From NCBI RefSeq assembly GCF_001690985.1, contig NZ_MAJS01000005.1, forward strand, positions 135,080 through 199,079: a DNA stretch of 64,000 bases, in the 5' to 3' direction. Position 1 is the stretch's first letter. Every line of letters starts with the position of its first letter. Source of the DNA: Aliivibrio sp. 1S175 (lineage in GTDB: Bacteria > Pseudomonadota > Gammaproteobacteria > Enterobacterales > Vibrionaceae). Below the pieces are notes generated by a model. That model was given only the letters and a program-made list of their open reading frames with translations. It ran no database searches and was not told the origin of the DNA. This document shows, piece after piece, positions 1 through 9,360 of the stretch. A program made the translations under genes and the position numbers.

Positions 1-99
1 AAACTAGAAACTAGAACGCTCCGCTTCTATAAGAGCAAAAGCAATGTTCTTTTGCTCTTATAGTATTTAGTTAGCGAAGCGTATAACTTCTAGTCTCTC
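1..99. repeat. Dispersed inverted-repeat element, copy A (cut by window edge)
   Basis: First of five copies in the window of a long imperfect palindrome. The right arm (about 53-87) reads TATAGTATTTAGTTAGCGAA then GCGTAT. The left arm (about 1-40) carries the shared block CTAGAACGCTcCGCTTCTAT. A tight inner hairpin with 11-base arms (AAGAGCAAAAG / CTTTTGCTCTT, about 32-60) joins them. The outer left end lies beyond the window. It sits just past the 3' end of eda, as other copies sit in gene-end gaps. No ORF inside. Confidence 0.7.
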
Positions 100-104
100 A
101 ATTC

Positions 105-740
105 TTACTTAATCAACTCAACCGCTTCTTTCGCAAGTCTTGTCACTTTATCCCAATCTTTTGCTGCAATTGCCTCTTTTGGTAGCATCCAAGAACCACC
201 CACTGTCGCCACACAATCCAATGCAGTGTAGTCATTTACATTCTGTGGATTAATGCCGCCCGTAGGACAGAACTGAACTTGTGGTAACGGTGCTGCCATC
301 GCTTTCAATACCGATGGTCCACCAAATGCACTTGCAGGGAAGAATTTTAAATGTGCATAACCAAGTTCGATTGCACGGATCACCTCAGATGGCGTTGCTA
401 CACCTGGGATCAATGGGATATCAGCCGTTTTTGCATGCGCTAATAAGCTTGGAGTAAATCCTGGTGAAATAATAAATTGAGCGCCAGCTTCAACCGCCTG
501 ATCATATTGCTGAGTACTGATCACTGTTCCTGCACCAACCAGAGCTTTTGGCATTGCTTTGCGAATGGCTGTAATCGCTTCTAAAGCAACGGTTGTTCGT
601 AGGGTAATCTCAAATACATTAATGCCACCAGCGGCTAATGCTTGAGCCATTGGCACGGCATCTTCTAGTTGTTCAATAACCATAACTGGAACAACTGGTG
701 ATGCGCTAAATACGTCTGAAGGCGAAAGGTTCCAACTCAT
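105..740 (-). CDS. eda: KDPG/KHG aldolase (2-dehydro-3-deoxy-6-phosphogluconate aldolase)
   Basis: Class I aldolase that splits 2-keto-3-deoxy-6-phosphogluconate into pyruvate and glyceraldehyde 3-phosphate, the last step of the Entner-Doudoroff pathway; the family also acts on 4-hydroxy-2-oxoglutarate. At 211 residues it has the normal length of the single-domain cytoplasmic TIM-barrel enzyme. The catalytic acid is seen in FEITLRT (E44) and the Schiff-base lysine in HLKFFPAS (K132), with the phosphate loop GGIN and the C-terminal VGGSWM. No edd or kdgK neighbour is visible to the right; genes beyond the left edge are unseen. A dispersed repeat element fills the sequence after its stop. Identification is secure. 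Confidence 0.95.
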   Translation of the reverse strand: MSWNLSPSDVFSASPVVPVMVIEQLEDAVPMAQALAAGGINVFEITLRTTVALEAITAIRKAMPKALVGAGTVISTQQYDQAVEAGAQFIISPGFTPSLLAHAKTADIPLIPGVATPSEVIRAIELGYAHLKFFPASAFGGPSVLKAMAAPLPQVQFCPTGGINPQNVNDYTALDCVATVGGSWMLPKEAIAAKDWDKVTRLAKEAVELIK

Positions 741-886
741 ATTGCTCTTAGCTCTCTTTGCTTATTTAAATAACGCGAGCATTTTACGCTAATTTACTAT
801 CAATAGCTCTGATAAAGGTGAATTCCCATCTATTTTTAGTGTCCTATGGCATACTAACCTTTACGTTAACCATGCAGGAAAATAGG

Positions 887-1912
887 ATGAAAAAATCATT
901 ACTTACTTTGGGCACTTTATTATTCCTATCTGGGTGTAGTCAGCAATTTTCAGAAGATACCTCTGACAGTAAATCCAAAAATAATGATGTGCATGAAGCA
1001 ACAATGCCTCATACCTTTACGCTGCGTGGGACGGTTGTGATTGGACATGAATCTCAAAGTATTCAGCCTTGTAATAGTGACCAACAATATTGGATAAATT
1101 TAACACCTGAACAATGGGCTGCGGGGAATAGCATTCAATCATCCCCTTATCAGCCTATGTATGGGGAATTAATTGGTCATTTCGAAGCGCCACCAAAAGG
1201 CGGATTTGCTAACGATTATCCGGCTCGATTTGTTGTATCTCAGATTAATACCTTAGTTGCCGGCGAAGGCGTTTCTTGTAAAAAAACACGTCAACCAACA
1301 AACGCCTTTGGTAATGAACCATTTTGGAATATTCAAGTGATTAACGGATCATTAGTCGTCTCTGAAATTGGCAAATCAAAACAGGCACAAACAATCACAG
1401 ACCAAGAATTCACCGTGAAGAAACGCCATTACCAAAGCGATGATTTCTCTCTAACGATGACAAAAGGGATCTGTAAAGACAGCATGATTGAGTCTATTTA
1501 TGGCTGGAAATCAAACGTAGAAATCGACGGTAAAGCCTATGAAGGTTGTGCAACACTTTCAGCTAAAGATACGACGTTAGGTTCAGCAGGCAGCTACAAA
1601 GGAACAAGTACTATTGGTAACTCAAGTTTAACGATTGGATTAACACTCAATCCTGATCACTCAGCAATAACCACTTATGATTACAATACCGATGAGCCTC
1701 AATTGATTGAGACCGGTGTTTGGCAAGAAACTAACGATGATAAAATTCATGTTTTAATGAGCCGTCATCAACGTCAATATATGATATCAGAACGCACATT
1801 TTCAAAAAATAAACAGACAATATCGGCGGATAATGAAACCGTAAATGGCGTGACATACCCTATTCAATCAGGGTTAACGCTGTACTCAACATCAACAAGT
1901 TTGGATAAGTAA
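887..1912 (+). CDS. Lipoprotein, COG3650/NlpE-like
   Basis: Predicted outer- or inner-membrane lipoprotein of about 341 residues. I place the start at the ATG at 887 rather than further upstream, because it is preceded by an AGGA-type ribosome site and begins directly with a lipoprotein signal, MKKSLLTLGTLLFLSGC, with lipobox LSGC. The middle carries the AFGNEPFWNI block typical of COG3650 proteins. The last third (SYKGTSTIG...GVWQE) resembles the NlpE N-terminal / META-like beta-barrel fold. Conserved cysteines suggest disulfides in the periplasm. NlpE senses envelope stress in E. coli, but whether this protein signals is unknown. It ends 4 bases before the DTW-domain gene, so the two are probably co-transcribed. 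Confidence 0.75.
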   Translation: MKKSLLTLGTLLFLSGCSQQFSEDTSDSKSKNNDVHEATMPHTFTLRGTVVIGHESQSIQPCNSDQQYWINLTPEQWAAGNSIQSSPYQPMYGELIGHFEAPPKGGFANDYPARFVVSQINTLVAGEGVSCKKTRQPTNAFGNEPFWNIQVINGSLVVSEIGKSKQAQTITDQEFTVKKRHYQSDDFSLTMTKGICKDSMIESIYGWKSNVEIDGKAYEGCATLSAKDTTLGSAGSYKGTSTIGNSSLTIGLTLNPDHSAITTYDYNTDEPQLIETGVWQETNDDKIHVLMSRHQRQYMISERTFSKNKQTISADNETVNGVTYPIQSGLTLYSTSTSLDK

Positions 1913-1916
1913 AATA

Positions 1917-2537
1917 ATGGCAACAACCGTTCCATGTACGACCTGTGGTTTTATTCATAATTGCATTTGCGAACATCAACCACATCTTCAGTCACACGTT
2001 GAATTTGCACTTCTGTATCATGAAAATGAACTTAGCAAACTGACTAATACGGGTAGGTTAATATTAAATAGCCTACCTAAAGCCCAAAGCTATTTATGGC
2101 AAAGAAAAGTGCCACCAAAGGCACTGATTGATAAAATCAATCAAGAAAACACCGAAACATGGTTACTGTTTCCAAGTCATTCGCCAACGCTTAGTTCAAA
2201 ATATTGCGAATATAAAAACCCAAACAAAAAGCAGCTCTTTATCCTGTTAGATGCAACATGGCAAGAGGCTAAGAAGATGGTTAATAAAAGCTCTTGGCTT
2301 AAAGACTTACCTTGCCTTGAAATTCAGGCAACGGGAGATTCTTGCTACCATTTACGTCGCAATCAAAGCCAAGGAAATTTATGTACTTGTGAAGCAGGAA
2401 TTGAAGTTTTGGACATGGTAAAAGAGCCTGAGAATGCTCAAGCTCTTTTTCATTATTACGAGCAATTTCTAACTGTATTTCAAGCAGAACGCAGCGGCCA
2501 TGAATATCAACCGAGTGCTTTAGGTTCCCCTAAATAA
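1917..2537 (+). CDS. DTW-domain tRNA-uridine aminocarboxypropyltransferase
   Basis: Member of the DTW/TDD family (TapT/YfiP, human DTWD1/2), which transfers the 3-amino-3-carboxypropyl group of S-adenosylmethionine to uridine in tRNA (acp3U). Seen: an N-terminal zinc-type cysteine cluster, CTTCGFIHNCIC (residues 7-18), and the family signature LLDATWQEAKKM, followed by a C-terminal CTCEAG block. Its 206 residues are near the usual size. It starts 4 bases after the lipoprotein gene, and its last 31 bases overlap the 3' end of the convergent FIST-GGDEF-EAL gene. Vibrios can carry more than one DTW protein, so the exact tRNA position modified is not assigned. Confidence 0.85.
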   Translation: MATTVPCTTCGFIHNCICEHQPHLQSHVEFALLYHENELSKLTNTGRLILNSLPKAQSYLWQRKVPPKALIDKINQENTETWLLFPSHSPTLSSKYCEYKNPNKKQLFILLDATWQEAKKMVNKSSWLKDLPCLEIQATGDSCYHLRRNQSQGNLCTCEAGIEVLDMVKEPENAQALFHYYEQFLTVFQAERSGHEYQPSALGSPK

Positions 2538-4990
2538 TAACCTTGAAGATAATCAACGCCCATATCTTCAACAATACTACACACCTCTTTGTTGTGCACA
2601 AATTCAGCCACAACTTTGGCTTCGAGTGCATGACAAAGTTGTACCATTTGTTGAGAGATCAACCGTTGGCGTTTATCTTGATGTACATTTTTAATAATCG
2701 AACCATCAAGTTTAATCACTTGAGGTTCCAATTTCATGATCTCATCAATATTTGAATAGCCAGACCCAAAATCATCAATAATGATGCGAGCACCTAAGCG
2801 TTTAAAGTGGTTACACACTTCAATCATGCGATCGTAATCTTGAATTTGTTCCGTTTCTAACACTTCAAAACCAACTCGGAATGGATTATCTAAACGCATA
2901 ATCGACGACTCCAATAAATCTAACGTTCGGTCACTCATTAAATCTTGAGGCGAAAGGTTAATTGAAAAATCCATATCATTAGACTGCATAATATCAAAGG
3001 TTCTTGTAATCATCTCTCGGCTTAAACGAGTGTAAAGATGAGTACCTTCTACTGCTGGTAAAAACTGCCCTGGTGCAAAGACTTGTCCATTATCATAAAT
3101 TCGCATTAAACATTCGGTTGATACTAATTCACGAGTACCGGCTTTCAAGATAGGCTGTCCGTACACCAAAACGCCTTCTTGGGTAATTGCTCGGTTAACA
3201 CTTGTTAACCAATCTAATTGGCTTTGACGTAATCGTTCTTCTTTTAATAAATCACGAGCATTACATAAATGGCGATTTCTTCGCATCGCAATACGACGGG
3301 CTTCTACCGCCTTCAAAATCAATTCTTCTACTGCAATATTGATGAAGTCTCGACGACTAATTAGCCCTCCAGAAATAGAAACGCTGAGATAGTCGACATC
3401 ACTTAGTCCATAAGGCTCAAAACTAAAGTGTTCGATTTTTTCTATAAAATCAGTAATGTATTTACGAAGAACTTCACTATTGGTGTCACTATCAAAAACA
3501 ACACCCCATTCAGCAATACCAATACTATAAAGCTCTACTGGGGTATGCACTGCATCCGCCAAATACGTACCTAAGTAGTGACTCACATCTTGCAGTAATT
3601 TATCACCGACTTGATAACCGTACTTCTCATTCACTTGGCTTAAATTGGTTAGCTTAAAAGAAAGTAAATGTTCCATTCGAGTGACGCTCTCAAGACGCTC
3701 TTTTAAAACGATTCGATTGAATAATCCCGTGCGCCTGTCTGTGCGATACGTATGCATCAAACGCAAAGATTGATCGCTAATCTTCTTTTCCATCGCAAGA
3801 GTCATCTGATCAACGTCTTGAATCGAATTTTTAATTAACGAAAATAAAGGGGTTAAATTATGTTCTCTCGGTGAATGAGAATAAAGGGAGTTCACCGTCT
3901 CAGGAACGGATTCTCTTAACGCTAAGTACGTTAAACTATGATGTAGAATTACTTGTTTGTGAGACCGAAAGAATTCCCCCATCCCATAAATACCTTGGCA
4001 AGAACCAATGTCTGAAAATGTCTGTAATTCAGTAGATTCAGAACTGCTTTCTATTCTTGATTCACAATTATAAATAAAGATCGACTCAGGCTGTTTTTTT
4101 GCAAGCATCATCGCCCCTTGATTTACTTGCTCCTGGGTTAACGAGGGGTGGTAATAACACAATCTCACTTCACGCCCTGTTGGGATCCTTAAAGCGAACT
4201 TAAGATAACCCTCCACTGTTATCTCTTCAACAGCATTGATGTATCGTACCGTATCTTCTTCTAACATTAAGGGGAAAGCTTGGATCTGGCTTAGAGGTAT
4301 CGCTTTCGTATCAGAAAGGTATCTACAATAAAATTCATACGCGGGGATATTATCAATCGTTTTTACAACATTACCTTCTGATGACGTAATGCGAAAACGC
4401 TTACCAATAGGATTCCACTCAACAAATGCTTCAGACCATGCTTGTAATTGCTCACCATGCATCGCAACAGCAACAATTTGATCACTATAGAACTGACCAT
4501 TTAAGAATACCCATGTCCCTTTTCCGGTATCTGCAGCAACACCACCAGAAACAGGCACTTGATTTTCATGTTCAGAAAAAGCGTCAAAAAGACGATAATT
4601 ACTTGCTGAACCATGGCAACCAAACGCAATAATAGCCTTTGTTGTAGAGCCAATAGAAAGGCGCTTTAATAGATGGTGCCCAACTCGATGTTCATCTTGA
4701 GAATGGAATACAGAAGCAGAAGTTAGTTGAGTCACATTGAGAATAGAAATACTGATTACGGTTGAATCAGTAAAAATTGACGCATCAATACTAGAATGAA
4801 TAACGCTAAGACCAATCACTTCTGAGTTTGGCAAAAAATGCTGTAAATAAGCATAATAGTCATCAACAACATCTGGTTGTTGAGAAGAAAACAGTTGAAT
4901 TAAACACGCAGTTCCAAGCTCTATAGACAAGGAATCACACTTCTCTTTAAGCTGTGTAAGTCCTTGAACACTAAACGAGAGAGTTTGCAT
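2507..4990 (-). CDS. FIST sensor with GGDEF-like and EAL domains (c-di-GMP signalling)
   Basis: Three-part signalling protein of 827 residues with no evident membrane segment. Residues about 20-370 form FIST_N/FIST_C, a family thought to bind small ligands such as amino acids. Residues about 405-570 form a GGDEF-type domain whose signature is GIAEW (491-495) instead of GGDEF, so cyclase activity is unlikely. Residues about 590-820 form an EAL domain with ECL (626-628) in place of EAL, INLSPQDL, DDFGSGYSN (D739, D740), IKLD and QGYYLG. The acidic metal ligands and the lysine appear kept, so phosphodiesterase activity is plausible. Its 3' end overlaps the convergent DTW gene. Function beyond c-di-GMP breakdown is inference. 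Confidence 0.85.
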   Translation of the reverse strand: MQTLSFSVQGLTQLKEKCDSLSIELGTACLIQLFSSQQPDVVDDYYAYLQHFLPNSEVIGLSVIHSSIDASIFTDSTVISISILNVTQLTSASVFHSQDEHRVGHHLLKRLSIGSTTKAIIAFGCHGSASNYRLFDAFSEHENQVPVSGGVAADTGKGTWVFLNGQFYSDQIVAVAMHGEQLQAWSEAFVEWNPIGKRFRITSSEGNVVKTIDNIPAYEFYCRYLSDTKAIPLSQIQAFPLMLEEDTVRYINAVEEITVEGYLKFALRIPTGREVRLCYYHPSLTQEQVNQGAMMLAKKQPESIFIYNCESRIESSSESTELQTFSDIGSCQGIYGMGEFFRSHKQVILHHSLTYLALRESVPETVNSLYSHSPREHNLTPLFSLIKNSIQDVDQMTLAMEKKISDQSLRLMHTYRTDRRTGLFNRIVLKERLESVTRMEHLLSFKLTNLSQVNEKYGYQVGDKLLQDVSHYLGTYLADAVHTPVELYSIGIAEWGVVFDSDTNSEVLRKYITDFIEKIEHFSFEPYGLSDVDYLSVSISGGLISRRDFINIAVEELILKAVEARRIAMRRNRHLCNARDLLKEERLRQSQLDWLTSVNRAITQEGVLVYGQPILKAGTRELVSTECLMRIYDNGQVFAPGQFLPAVEGTHLYTRLSREMITRTFDIMQSNDMDFSINLSPQDLMSDRTLDLLESSIMRLDNPFRVGFEVLETEQIQDYDRMIEVCNHFKRLGARIIIDDFGSGYSNIDEIMKLEPQVIKLDGSIIKNVHQDKRQRLISQQMVQLCHALEAKVVAEFVHNKEVCSIVEDMGVDYLQGYYLGEPKALG

Positions 4991-5034
4991 TGTTAATCTA
5001 GCCCTTATTCTTAATATATTTTAATACGTTACAT

Positions 5035-5065
5035 AAAAAATAGAGGCTGATTTGCACCTCTATTT
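5035..5065 (-). terminator. Terminator after the HI0933-type flavoprotein gene
   Basis: Minus-strand hairpin with a 9-bp stem AAATAGAGG / CCTCTATTT and a 10-base loop, followed by a run of T. It lies between the flavoprotein stop (5102) and the FIST gene start (4990). Confidence 0.7.
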
Positions 5066-5101
5066 TCTAATTAATCAATAATGGCTTAGTTATTAACAGC
5101 C

Positions 5102-6286
5102 TTACACATTAATTCCAGCAACGTAACCACTTGACCATGCCCACTGGAAATTATATCCACCAAGCCAACCACTAACGTCCATGACTTCACCAACAAAATA
5201 TAAACCTGCGATTTTTTTAGATTCCATTGTTTTTGACGACAATTCATCGGTATCTACCCCACCCAGCGTAACTTCAGCGGTACGATAACCTTCAGTGCCG
5301 TTTGGTAATACCTTCCATTGGTGAATCAAAGAGCATAATTGTTCCTGTTCTTTATGGTTAATTTGTTTTAGAGAACGCTCTTGAAAAACCGTATTATTTA
5401 ACAGTGTTTCAACTACCCTTTTTGGTAAAAATTTTGCTAATGAATTTTTAACACTTTGATTTGGATGTGCATTACGCATTCTATCTAGTTCTTCAGACAA
5501 ATCGTCATTCGGTAATAGATCTATCATTACTTTTTGACCTGCGTTCCAATATGAAGAAATTTGTAGGATAGATGGGCCAGATAAACCGCGGTGAGTGAAC
5601 AATAGGTTCTCTTTAAAACTGTCACCGCTTTCTGATTCAACGACAACAGGGATCGCTATTCCTGATAATTCAGAAAAGGCTTCTTTATCTTCTTTATGCA
5701 AAGTGAATGGAACCAGACCTGCTGTAGTCGGTATCATAGATAGGCCAAACTGCTCAGCTAACTGATAGCCAAATGGGGTAGCCCCAAGTTTAGGCATTGA
5801 TAAGCCCCCTGTTGCCACAACAAGGGATTCACATTCGATAGTATCCATATCTAATTTGAGGGAGAAACCAGAATCGAGTTTTGTTACGTCTGATATATCA
5901 CAACGGTAGCGGTAATTAACACCGGCTAATTCACATTCTTTTAGCAACATATCGACTATTTCTTTCGCAGAATCTACGCAGAATAATTGCCCGTGGTCGC
6001 GCTCTTCAAACTCAATACCGTATTTAGAGATCAGTGAAATGAAATCCCAATTAGTATATTGAGATAACGCTGATTTCACAAAGTGTGAATTCTTACAAAC
6101 GAAGTTATGAGCAGTAACATCATAATTGGTAAAGTTACAGCGGCCACCACCAGAGATCAGGATCTTTCGACCTGGTTTTTTTGCATGATCAACCACTAAT
6201 ACACTGCGGCCTCGTTTACCAGCTTCTGCTGCACACATTAACCCTGCAGCACCTGCACCGATAACCACTACGTCTACTTTTTTCAT
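5102..6286 (-). CDS. HI0933/YhiN-family FAD-dependent oxidoreductase
   Basis: Flavoprotein of the HI0933 (YhiN, aminoacetone-oxidase-like) family, about 394 residues, cytoplasmic, true substrate unknown. Dinucleotide-binding motif GAGAAG at residues 10-15 directly after a beta strand (KKVDVVVI); the FAD-family blocks GRKILISGGGRCNFTN and LVVATGGLSMPKLGAT; and the C-terminal FAD contact GLYFVGEVMDVSGWLGGYNF, which defines this family. A GTG at 6301 would add five residues (VVESD), but the ATG at 6286 has a GAGAG ribosome site at good spacing and begins right before the Rossmann strand, so I use it. It precedes its own terminator and does not obviously share an operon. Confidence 0.9.
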   Translation of the reverse strand: MKKVDVVVIGAGAAGLMCAAEAGKRGRSVLVVDHAKKPGRKILISGGGRCNFTNYDVTAHNFVCKNSHFVKSALSQYTNWDFISLISKYGIEFEERDHGQLFCVDSAKEIVDMLLKECELAGVNYRYRCDISDVTKLDSGFSLKLDMDTIECESLVVATGGLSMPKLGATPFGYQLAEQFGLSMIPTTAGLVPFTLHKEDKEAFSELSGIAIPVVVESESGDSFKENLLFTHRGLSGPSILQISSYWNAGQKVMIDLLPNDDLSEELDRMRNAHPNQSVKNSLAKFLPKRVVETLLNNTVFQERSLKQINHKEQEQLCSLIHQWKVLPNGTEGYRTAEVTLGGVDTDELSSKTMESKKIAGLYFVGEVMDVSGWLGGYNFQWAWSSGYVAGINV

Positions 6287-6336
6287 GTCACTCTCAACCA
6301 CAAATTCAATTGGCAGGGAGTGTACTATTATCAGCG

Positions 6337-6675
6337 CTAGATGCCCAAACTAATTACCAAGAAAAAAACAGCAACGCTGACTAGCAGCAAAGCACTAGAT
6401 AACATAAAAAGATAACGTGCTTTTTCACACTTAAATACAAAAAGGGTATCGTAATGATCTAGATATTCTTCTTGCCATAAATATTGGAAAAGTTTGGTTT
6501 GCTTTCCAATATTGCCGTGAGTCGTAAAGAAACCACGCCCATCAATTTGTTGATACAACAAAGGGTGCGCTTCTTTCATCACAAAAAGGAGGGTTTTTAG
6601 CGTGCTTAAGTAACGAATGATGTTGATACCCGTTACGGCAAATAATGCTAATAATATAAGGTCGCCACTTATCAT
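6337..6675 (-). CDS. uspB: Universal stress protein B
   Basis: Small inner-membrane protein of about 112 residues with two predicted transmembrane helices: one at the N-terminus (LILLALFAVTGINIIRYL) and one at the C-terminus (LSSALLLVSVAVFFLVISLGI). The family core QQIDGRGFFTTHGNIGKQ matches UspB. In E. coli uspB is RpoS-dependent and needed for stationary-phase ethanol tolerance. The start is set at the second in-frame ATG (MISGDL), which matches the length and N-terminus of E. coli UspB; the upstream ATG would add MSEVI. It lies in the order uspB, ftnA, uspA; E. coli also keeps uspA beside uspB. Confidence 0.88.
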   Translation of the reverse strand: MISGDLILLALFAVTGINIIRYLSTLKTLLFVMKEAHPLLYQQIDGRGFFTTHGNIGKQTKLFQYLWQEEYLDHYDTLFVFKCEKARYLFMLSSALLLVSVAVFFLVISLGI

Positions 6676-6778
6676 AATCACCTCTGACATACTTGTCTTT
6701 GTGCTTAGGAAAGTAACGACCCTTACTACGTGTATGTATTAATCAAAATATACACGCTACTACATGTGGGAATGAAAC

Positions 6779-7306
6779 TTACCCAGCAGTGCTATCCATA
6801 ATAGATGTTGAACCAGATTTTGCTAATACCGCTAAATCCTTATCGATAAAGAATAGCGCTTTACCGTCTTCACCTACCAAGTCAATTTTATCTAAAATAC
6901 CTTTGAATAATTTCTCTTCTTCGTGCTGCTCTGCCACATACCACTGAAGAAAATTAAACGTTGAGTAATCTTGCGAAGTAAACGCAACGTGAGCCAATTT
7001 ATTGATCTCTTGTGTGATCATTTGCTCATGCTCAAATGTGGCACGAAACACATCACCTAACCCAGAAAACTCTGATGTTGGTGCTTCAATCGCACCTAAA
7101 ATAGGCATTGAACCGGTCTCACTTACATACGTAAATAAACGCTGCATGTGTTCCATTTCTTCAGTTGCATGCGCTCTAAAAAATGACGCAGCACCATCAA
7201 AACCTTTATCTTCACACCAAGCACTCATTTGTAAGTATAGGTTAGATGAGAAAAATTCTAGGTTAATTTGTGCATTTAAATGATCAACCATCGTTTTAGC
7301 TAGCAT
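6779..7306 (-). CDS. ftnA: Non-heme ferritin
   Basis: Iron-storage ferritin of 175 residues that oxidises ferrous iron and stores it in a 24-subunit shell in the cytoplasm. The four-helix pattern is visible, with ferroxidase ligands in EFFSSNLY (E17 area), EEMEHM (E and H of the second helix) and the EQHEEEK motif of the fourth helix. No heme-binding methionine as in bacterioferritin is evident. It lies between uspB and the divergent uspA. Ferritin genes are often lowered by RyhB or raised through Fur. RyhB is encoded at 18.4 kb, but I see no clear Fur box in the 182-base gap to uspA. Confidence 0.93.
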   Translation of the reverse strand: MLAKTMVDHLNAQINLEFFSSNLYLQMSAWCEDKGFDGAASFFRAHATEEMEHMQRLFTYVSETGSMPILGAIEAPTSEFSGLGDVFRATFEHEQMITQEINKLAHVAFTSQDYSTFNFLQWYVAEQHEEEKLFKGILDKIDLVGEDGKALFFIDKDLAVLAKSGSTSIMDSTAG

Positions 7307-7488
7307 ATATCGATTCCTTTATGAGCTATTTATATTCAAATTTTATACAACTATAACATAACTCACCCACGACTTGATTAATCAATAATCATCAATCAGA
7401 ACGAGATCTAGACGACAAAAAAAGAAAACAACGGGTGATAATCTATAGTCATAAATAAATTCAATATTGAATTCATAGGAGAAACATT

Positions 7489-7914
7489 ATGAGTTACCAA
7501 CATATTCTTGTCGCTGTCGATTTAACAGAAGAGAGTAAATCATTGGTTACTAAAGCTGCGGGTTTAGCTAAAGCGCTAGAGGCAAAAGTTTCTTTTATTC
7601 ACATTGATGTGAGCTATGCAGAGCTATATACCGGCTTAATTGATATCAATCTCGCTGAAACCCAACATCAAGCGATGGAGGCTTCTAAAGAAGCGATGAA
7701 GCATTTAGTTGAGTTTGCTGAGTATCCAATCCACAAAACATTGGTCAGCAGTGGTGATTTAAGTAATGAGTTATGCGAGGCGATTGATAATCTCGATGTT
7801 GACCTTGTCGTTTGTGGTCACCACCAAGATTTCTGGAGTAAGTTGCTGTCATCAACCAGACAAGTTATCAATACTTGCCCAATTGATGTATTGGTTGTTC
7901 CATTTAAAGACTAA
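7489..7914 (+). CDS. uspA: Universal stress protein A
   Basis: UspA-family cytoplasmic stress protein of 141 residues. Seen: N-terminal [14 protein letters not shown] (first strand and loop), a helix with [12 protein letters not shown], and the C-terminal [20 protein letters not shown] with the end IDVLVVPF. In strict ATP-binding Usp proteins the final loop reads GxxGxxx(9)GS; here it does not, which fits the UspA subfamily that does not bind ATP. A clear AGGAGA ribosome site precedes the ATG. Its last 4 bases overlap the convergent rsmJ stop. A palindromic stretch TTCAATATTGAA lies about 20 bases upstream of the start. Confidence 0.92.
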   Translation: MSYQHILVAVDLTEESKSLVTKAAGLAKALEAKVSFIHIDVSYAELYTGLIDINLAETQHQAMEASKEAMKHLVEFAEYPIHKTLVSSGDLSNELCEAIDNLDVDLVVCGHHQDFWSKLLSSTRQVINTCPIDVLVVPFKD

Positions 7915-8708
7915 GACTTCATTCCGGCGTTAACATAAACATCGAAGCGGTTCTTTTTAGTTTCGATCGCCATTGACGGTTTTTGATTATCTAACCACTC
8001 AGCATAATCCGGGCGCTTAACCACAACCCGTTTAGTGGCCATCAATAATGCCGGTGCTAATAATGCATCGGCATCATTATCTGCACCCACCAATGATTGG
8101 AAGACTCTCATCTCTTTTTTCACTAATGCACTTTTCTTTTTGTTTTCAGGGTGTGGGTACATTGGGTCAAGGTACACAACATCTGGCTGAACAAAATCAT
8201 CTTGTGCCATTAATTGCTCTAAAGCATCGTGACTTGACGCATGCAATAGAGACATACGTTGCGATACCCAACCACCAATATCGGCATCTTGCTTTGCTCG
8301 AGCTAAACCATCATCAAGTAAAGCGGCGACAACAGGGTGACGCTCTACCATTTGAACTTTACAACCTAAAGATGCCAGTACAAACGCATCACGACCTAGC
8401 CCTGCAGTTCCATCAAGGATAATAGGTGTCGCCCCTTTATTAAGCCCTACCGCTTTAGCAATAGATTGGCCTTTGCCACCACCAAATTTACGACGGTGCC
8501 CAACGGGGCCTGAAACTAAATCAACGAAGATCGCACCAAGTTTAGGCTCATCTCGTTTACGCAGTTCAAGCTGTTCTGTGGTTAATACCAACGCAAACAC
8601 ATTTTCTTGGTCATGGGCTAACCCCCAGCGAGTGGCAATAGCCTCTAACTCAAGTTGACGATTTGGGTCTTCACACAATAACGCTATTTGCACAGGGCAC
8701 TCCAACAA
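7911..8708 (-). CDS. rsmJ: 16S rRNA (guanine1516-N2)-methyltransferase
   Basis: SAM-dependent methyltransferase (formerly YhiQ) that methylates G1516 of 16S rRNA. At 265 residues it is close to the E. coli protein. Key blocks: [20 protein letters not shown] (SAM-binding motif I), [14 protein letters not shown] (motif II) and [20 protein letters not shown] (catalytic DPMY, an NPPY-like motif). In E. coli yhiQ also lies near uspA/uspB, so the neighbourhood supports the call. It overlaps the uspA stop by 4 bases in a tail-to-tail arrangement and faces divergently from asnC. Confidence 0.93.
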   Translation of the reverse strand: MLECPVQIALLCEDPNRQLELEAIATRWGLAHDQENVFALVLTTEQLELRKRDEPKLGAIFVDLVSGPVGHRRKFGGGKGQSIAKAVGLNKGATPIILDGTAGLGRDAFVLASLGCKVQMVERHPVVAALLDDGLARAKQDADIGGWVSQRMSLLHASSHDALEQLMAQDDFVQPDVVYLDPMYPHPENKKKSALVKKEMRVFQSLVGADNDADALLAPALLMATKRVVVKRPDYAEWLDNQKPSMAIETKKNRFDVYVNAGMKS

Positions 8709-8896
8709 GCTTAATCAATTAGGAACAGCAAGCGCCTATGGTAATAGATATTAATAAAAACGACTAGATAAAGTGCTCGCTGAACGCTTTATCTTAGGGT
8801 AGTTTAAATACGTTATACCAATGTCATTAATTAAATAATTAGTAGAATTGATATTTTTCACATGAAACACTTTTGGGTACAGGGATAAGACACTTC

Positions 8897-9358
8897 ATGA
8901 ACAATACCAGCAAAATCGATGATCTTGACCGAGATATTTTACAAGCATTGATGAATGACGCTCGAACGCCCTACGCTGAATTAGCTAAACGCTTTAATGT
9001 TAGCCCTGCCACTATCCATGTTCGTATTGAAAAAATGAAAGCGGCAAAAATCATTGAAGGCACAGAGGTTATCGTTGACCCTAAAAGCTTAGGCTATGAT
9101 GTGTGTTGTTTTATTGGCATTAATTTATATGCAGCCCGTGACTATCATTCAGCACTCGCTAAACTAGACGCTTTAGAAGAGGTAGTAGAAGCCTATTACA
9201 CTACTGGAGCTTACAATATTTTCGTCAAATTGATGTGTAAGAGTATTCAAGAACTACAGCATGTATTGATTGATAAACTACAAGCGATTGAGGAAGTGCA
9301 ATCGACAGAAACGTTAATTTCGTTACAGAATCCAATTAATAGAAATGTGAAGCCGTAA
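8897..9358 (+). CDS. asnC: AsnC, Lrp/AsnC-family transcription regulator
   Basis: Lrp-type DNA-binding regulator of about 153 residues, the same length as E. coli AsnC. N-terminal helix-turn-helix: IDDLDRDILQALMNDART followed by PYAELAKRFNVSPATIHVRI. The C-terminal RAM/AsnC ligand domain shows TTGAYNIFVKLMCKS. AsnC responds to asparagine and in E. coli activates asnA, normally divergent from asnC; here the divergent gene is rsmJ, so the usual asnA partner is not next door. I take the ATG at 8897, because the upstream start adds only MGTGIRHF, unlike the family. A dispersed repeat element begins right after its stop. Confidence 0.9.
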   Translation: MNNTSKIDDLDRDILQALMNDARTPYAELAKRFNVSPATIHVRIEKMKAAKIIEGTEVIVDPKSLGYDVCCFIGINLYAARDYHSALAKLDALEEVVEAYYTTGAYNIFVKLMCKSIQELQHVLIDKLQAIEEVQSTETLISLQNPINRNVKP

Positions 9359-9360
9359 AG

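Noticed and set aside
6727-6756. CGTGTAT...ATACACG inverted repeat after ftnA as a terminator.
   Set aside because: Loop of about 14 bases and no T tract; could be a weak hairpin but not supported as a terminator.
8854-8869. TTTTTCACATGAAACA before asnC as a parS site.
   Set aside because: Two mismatches, one breaking the central CG; more likely part of the asnC promoter or chance.
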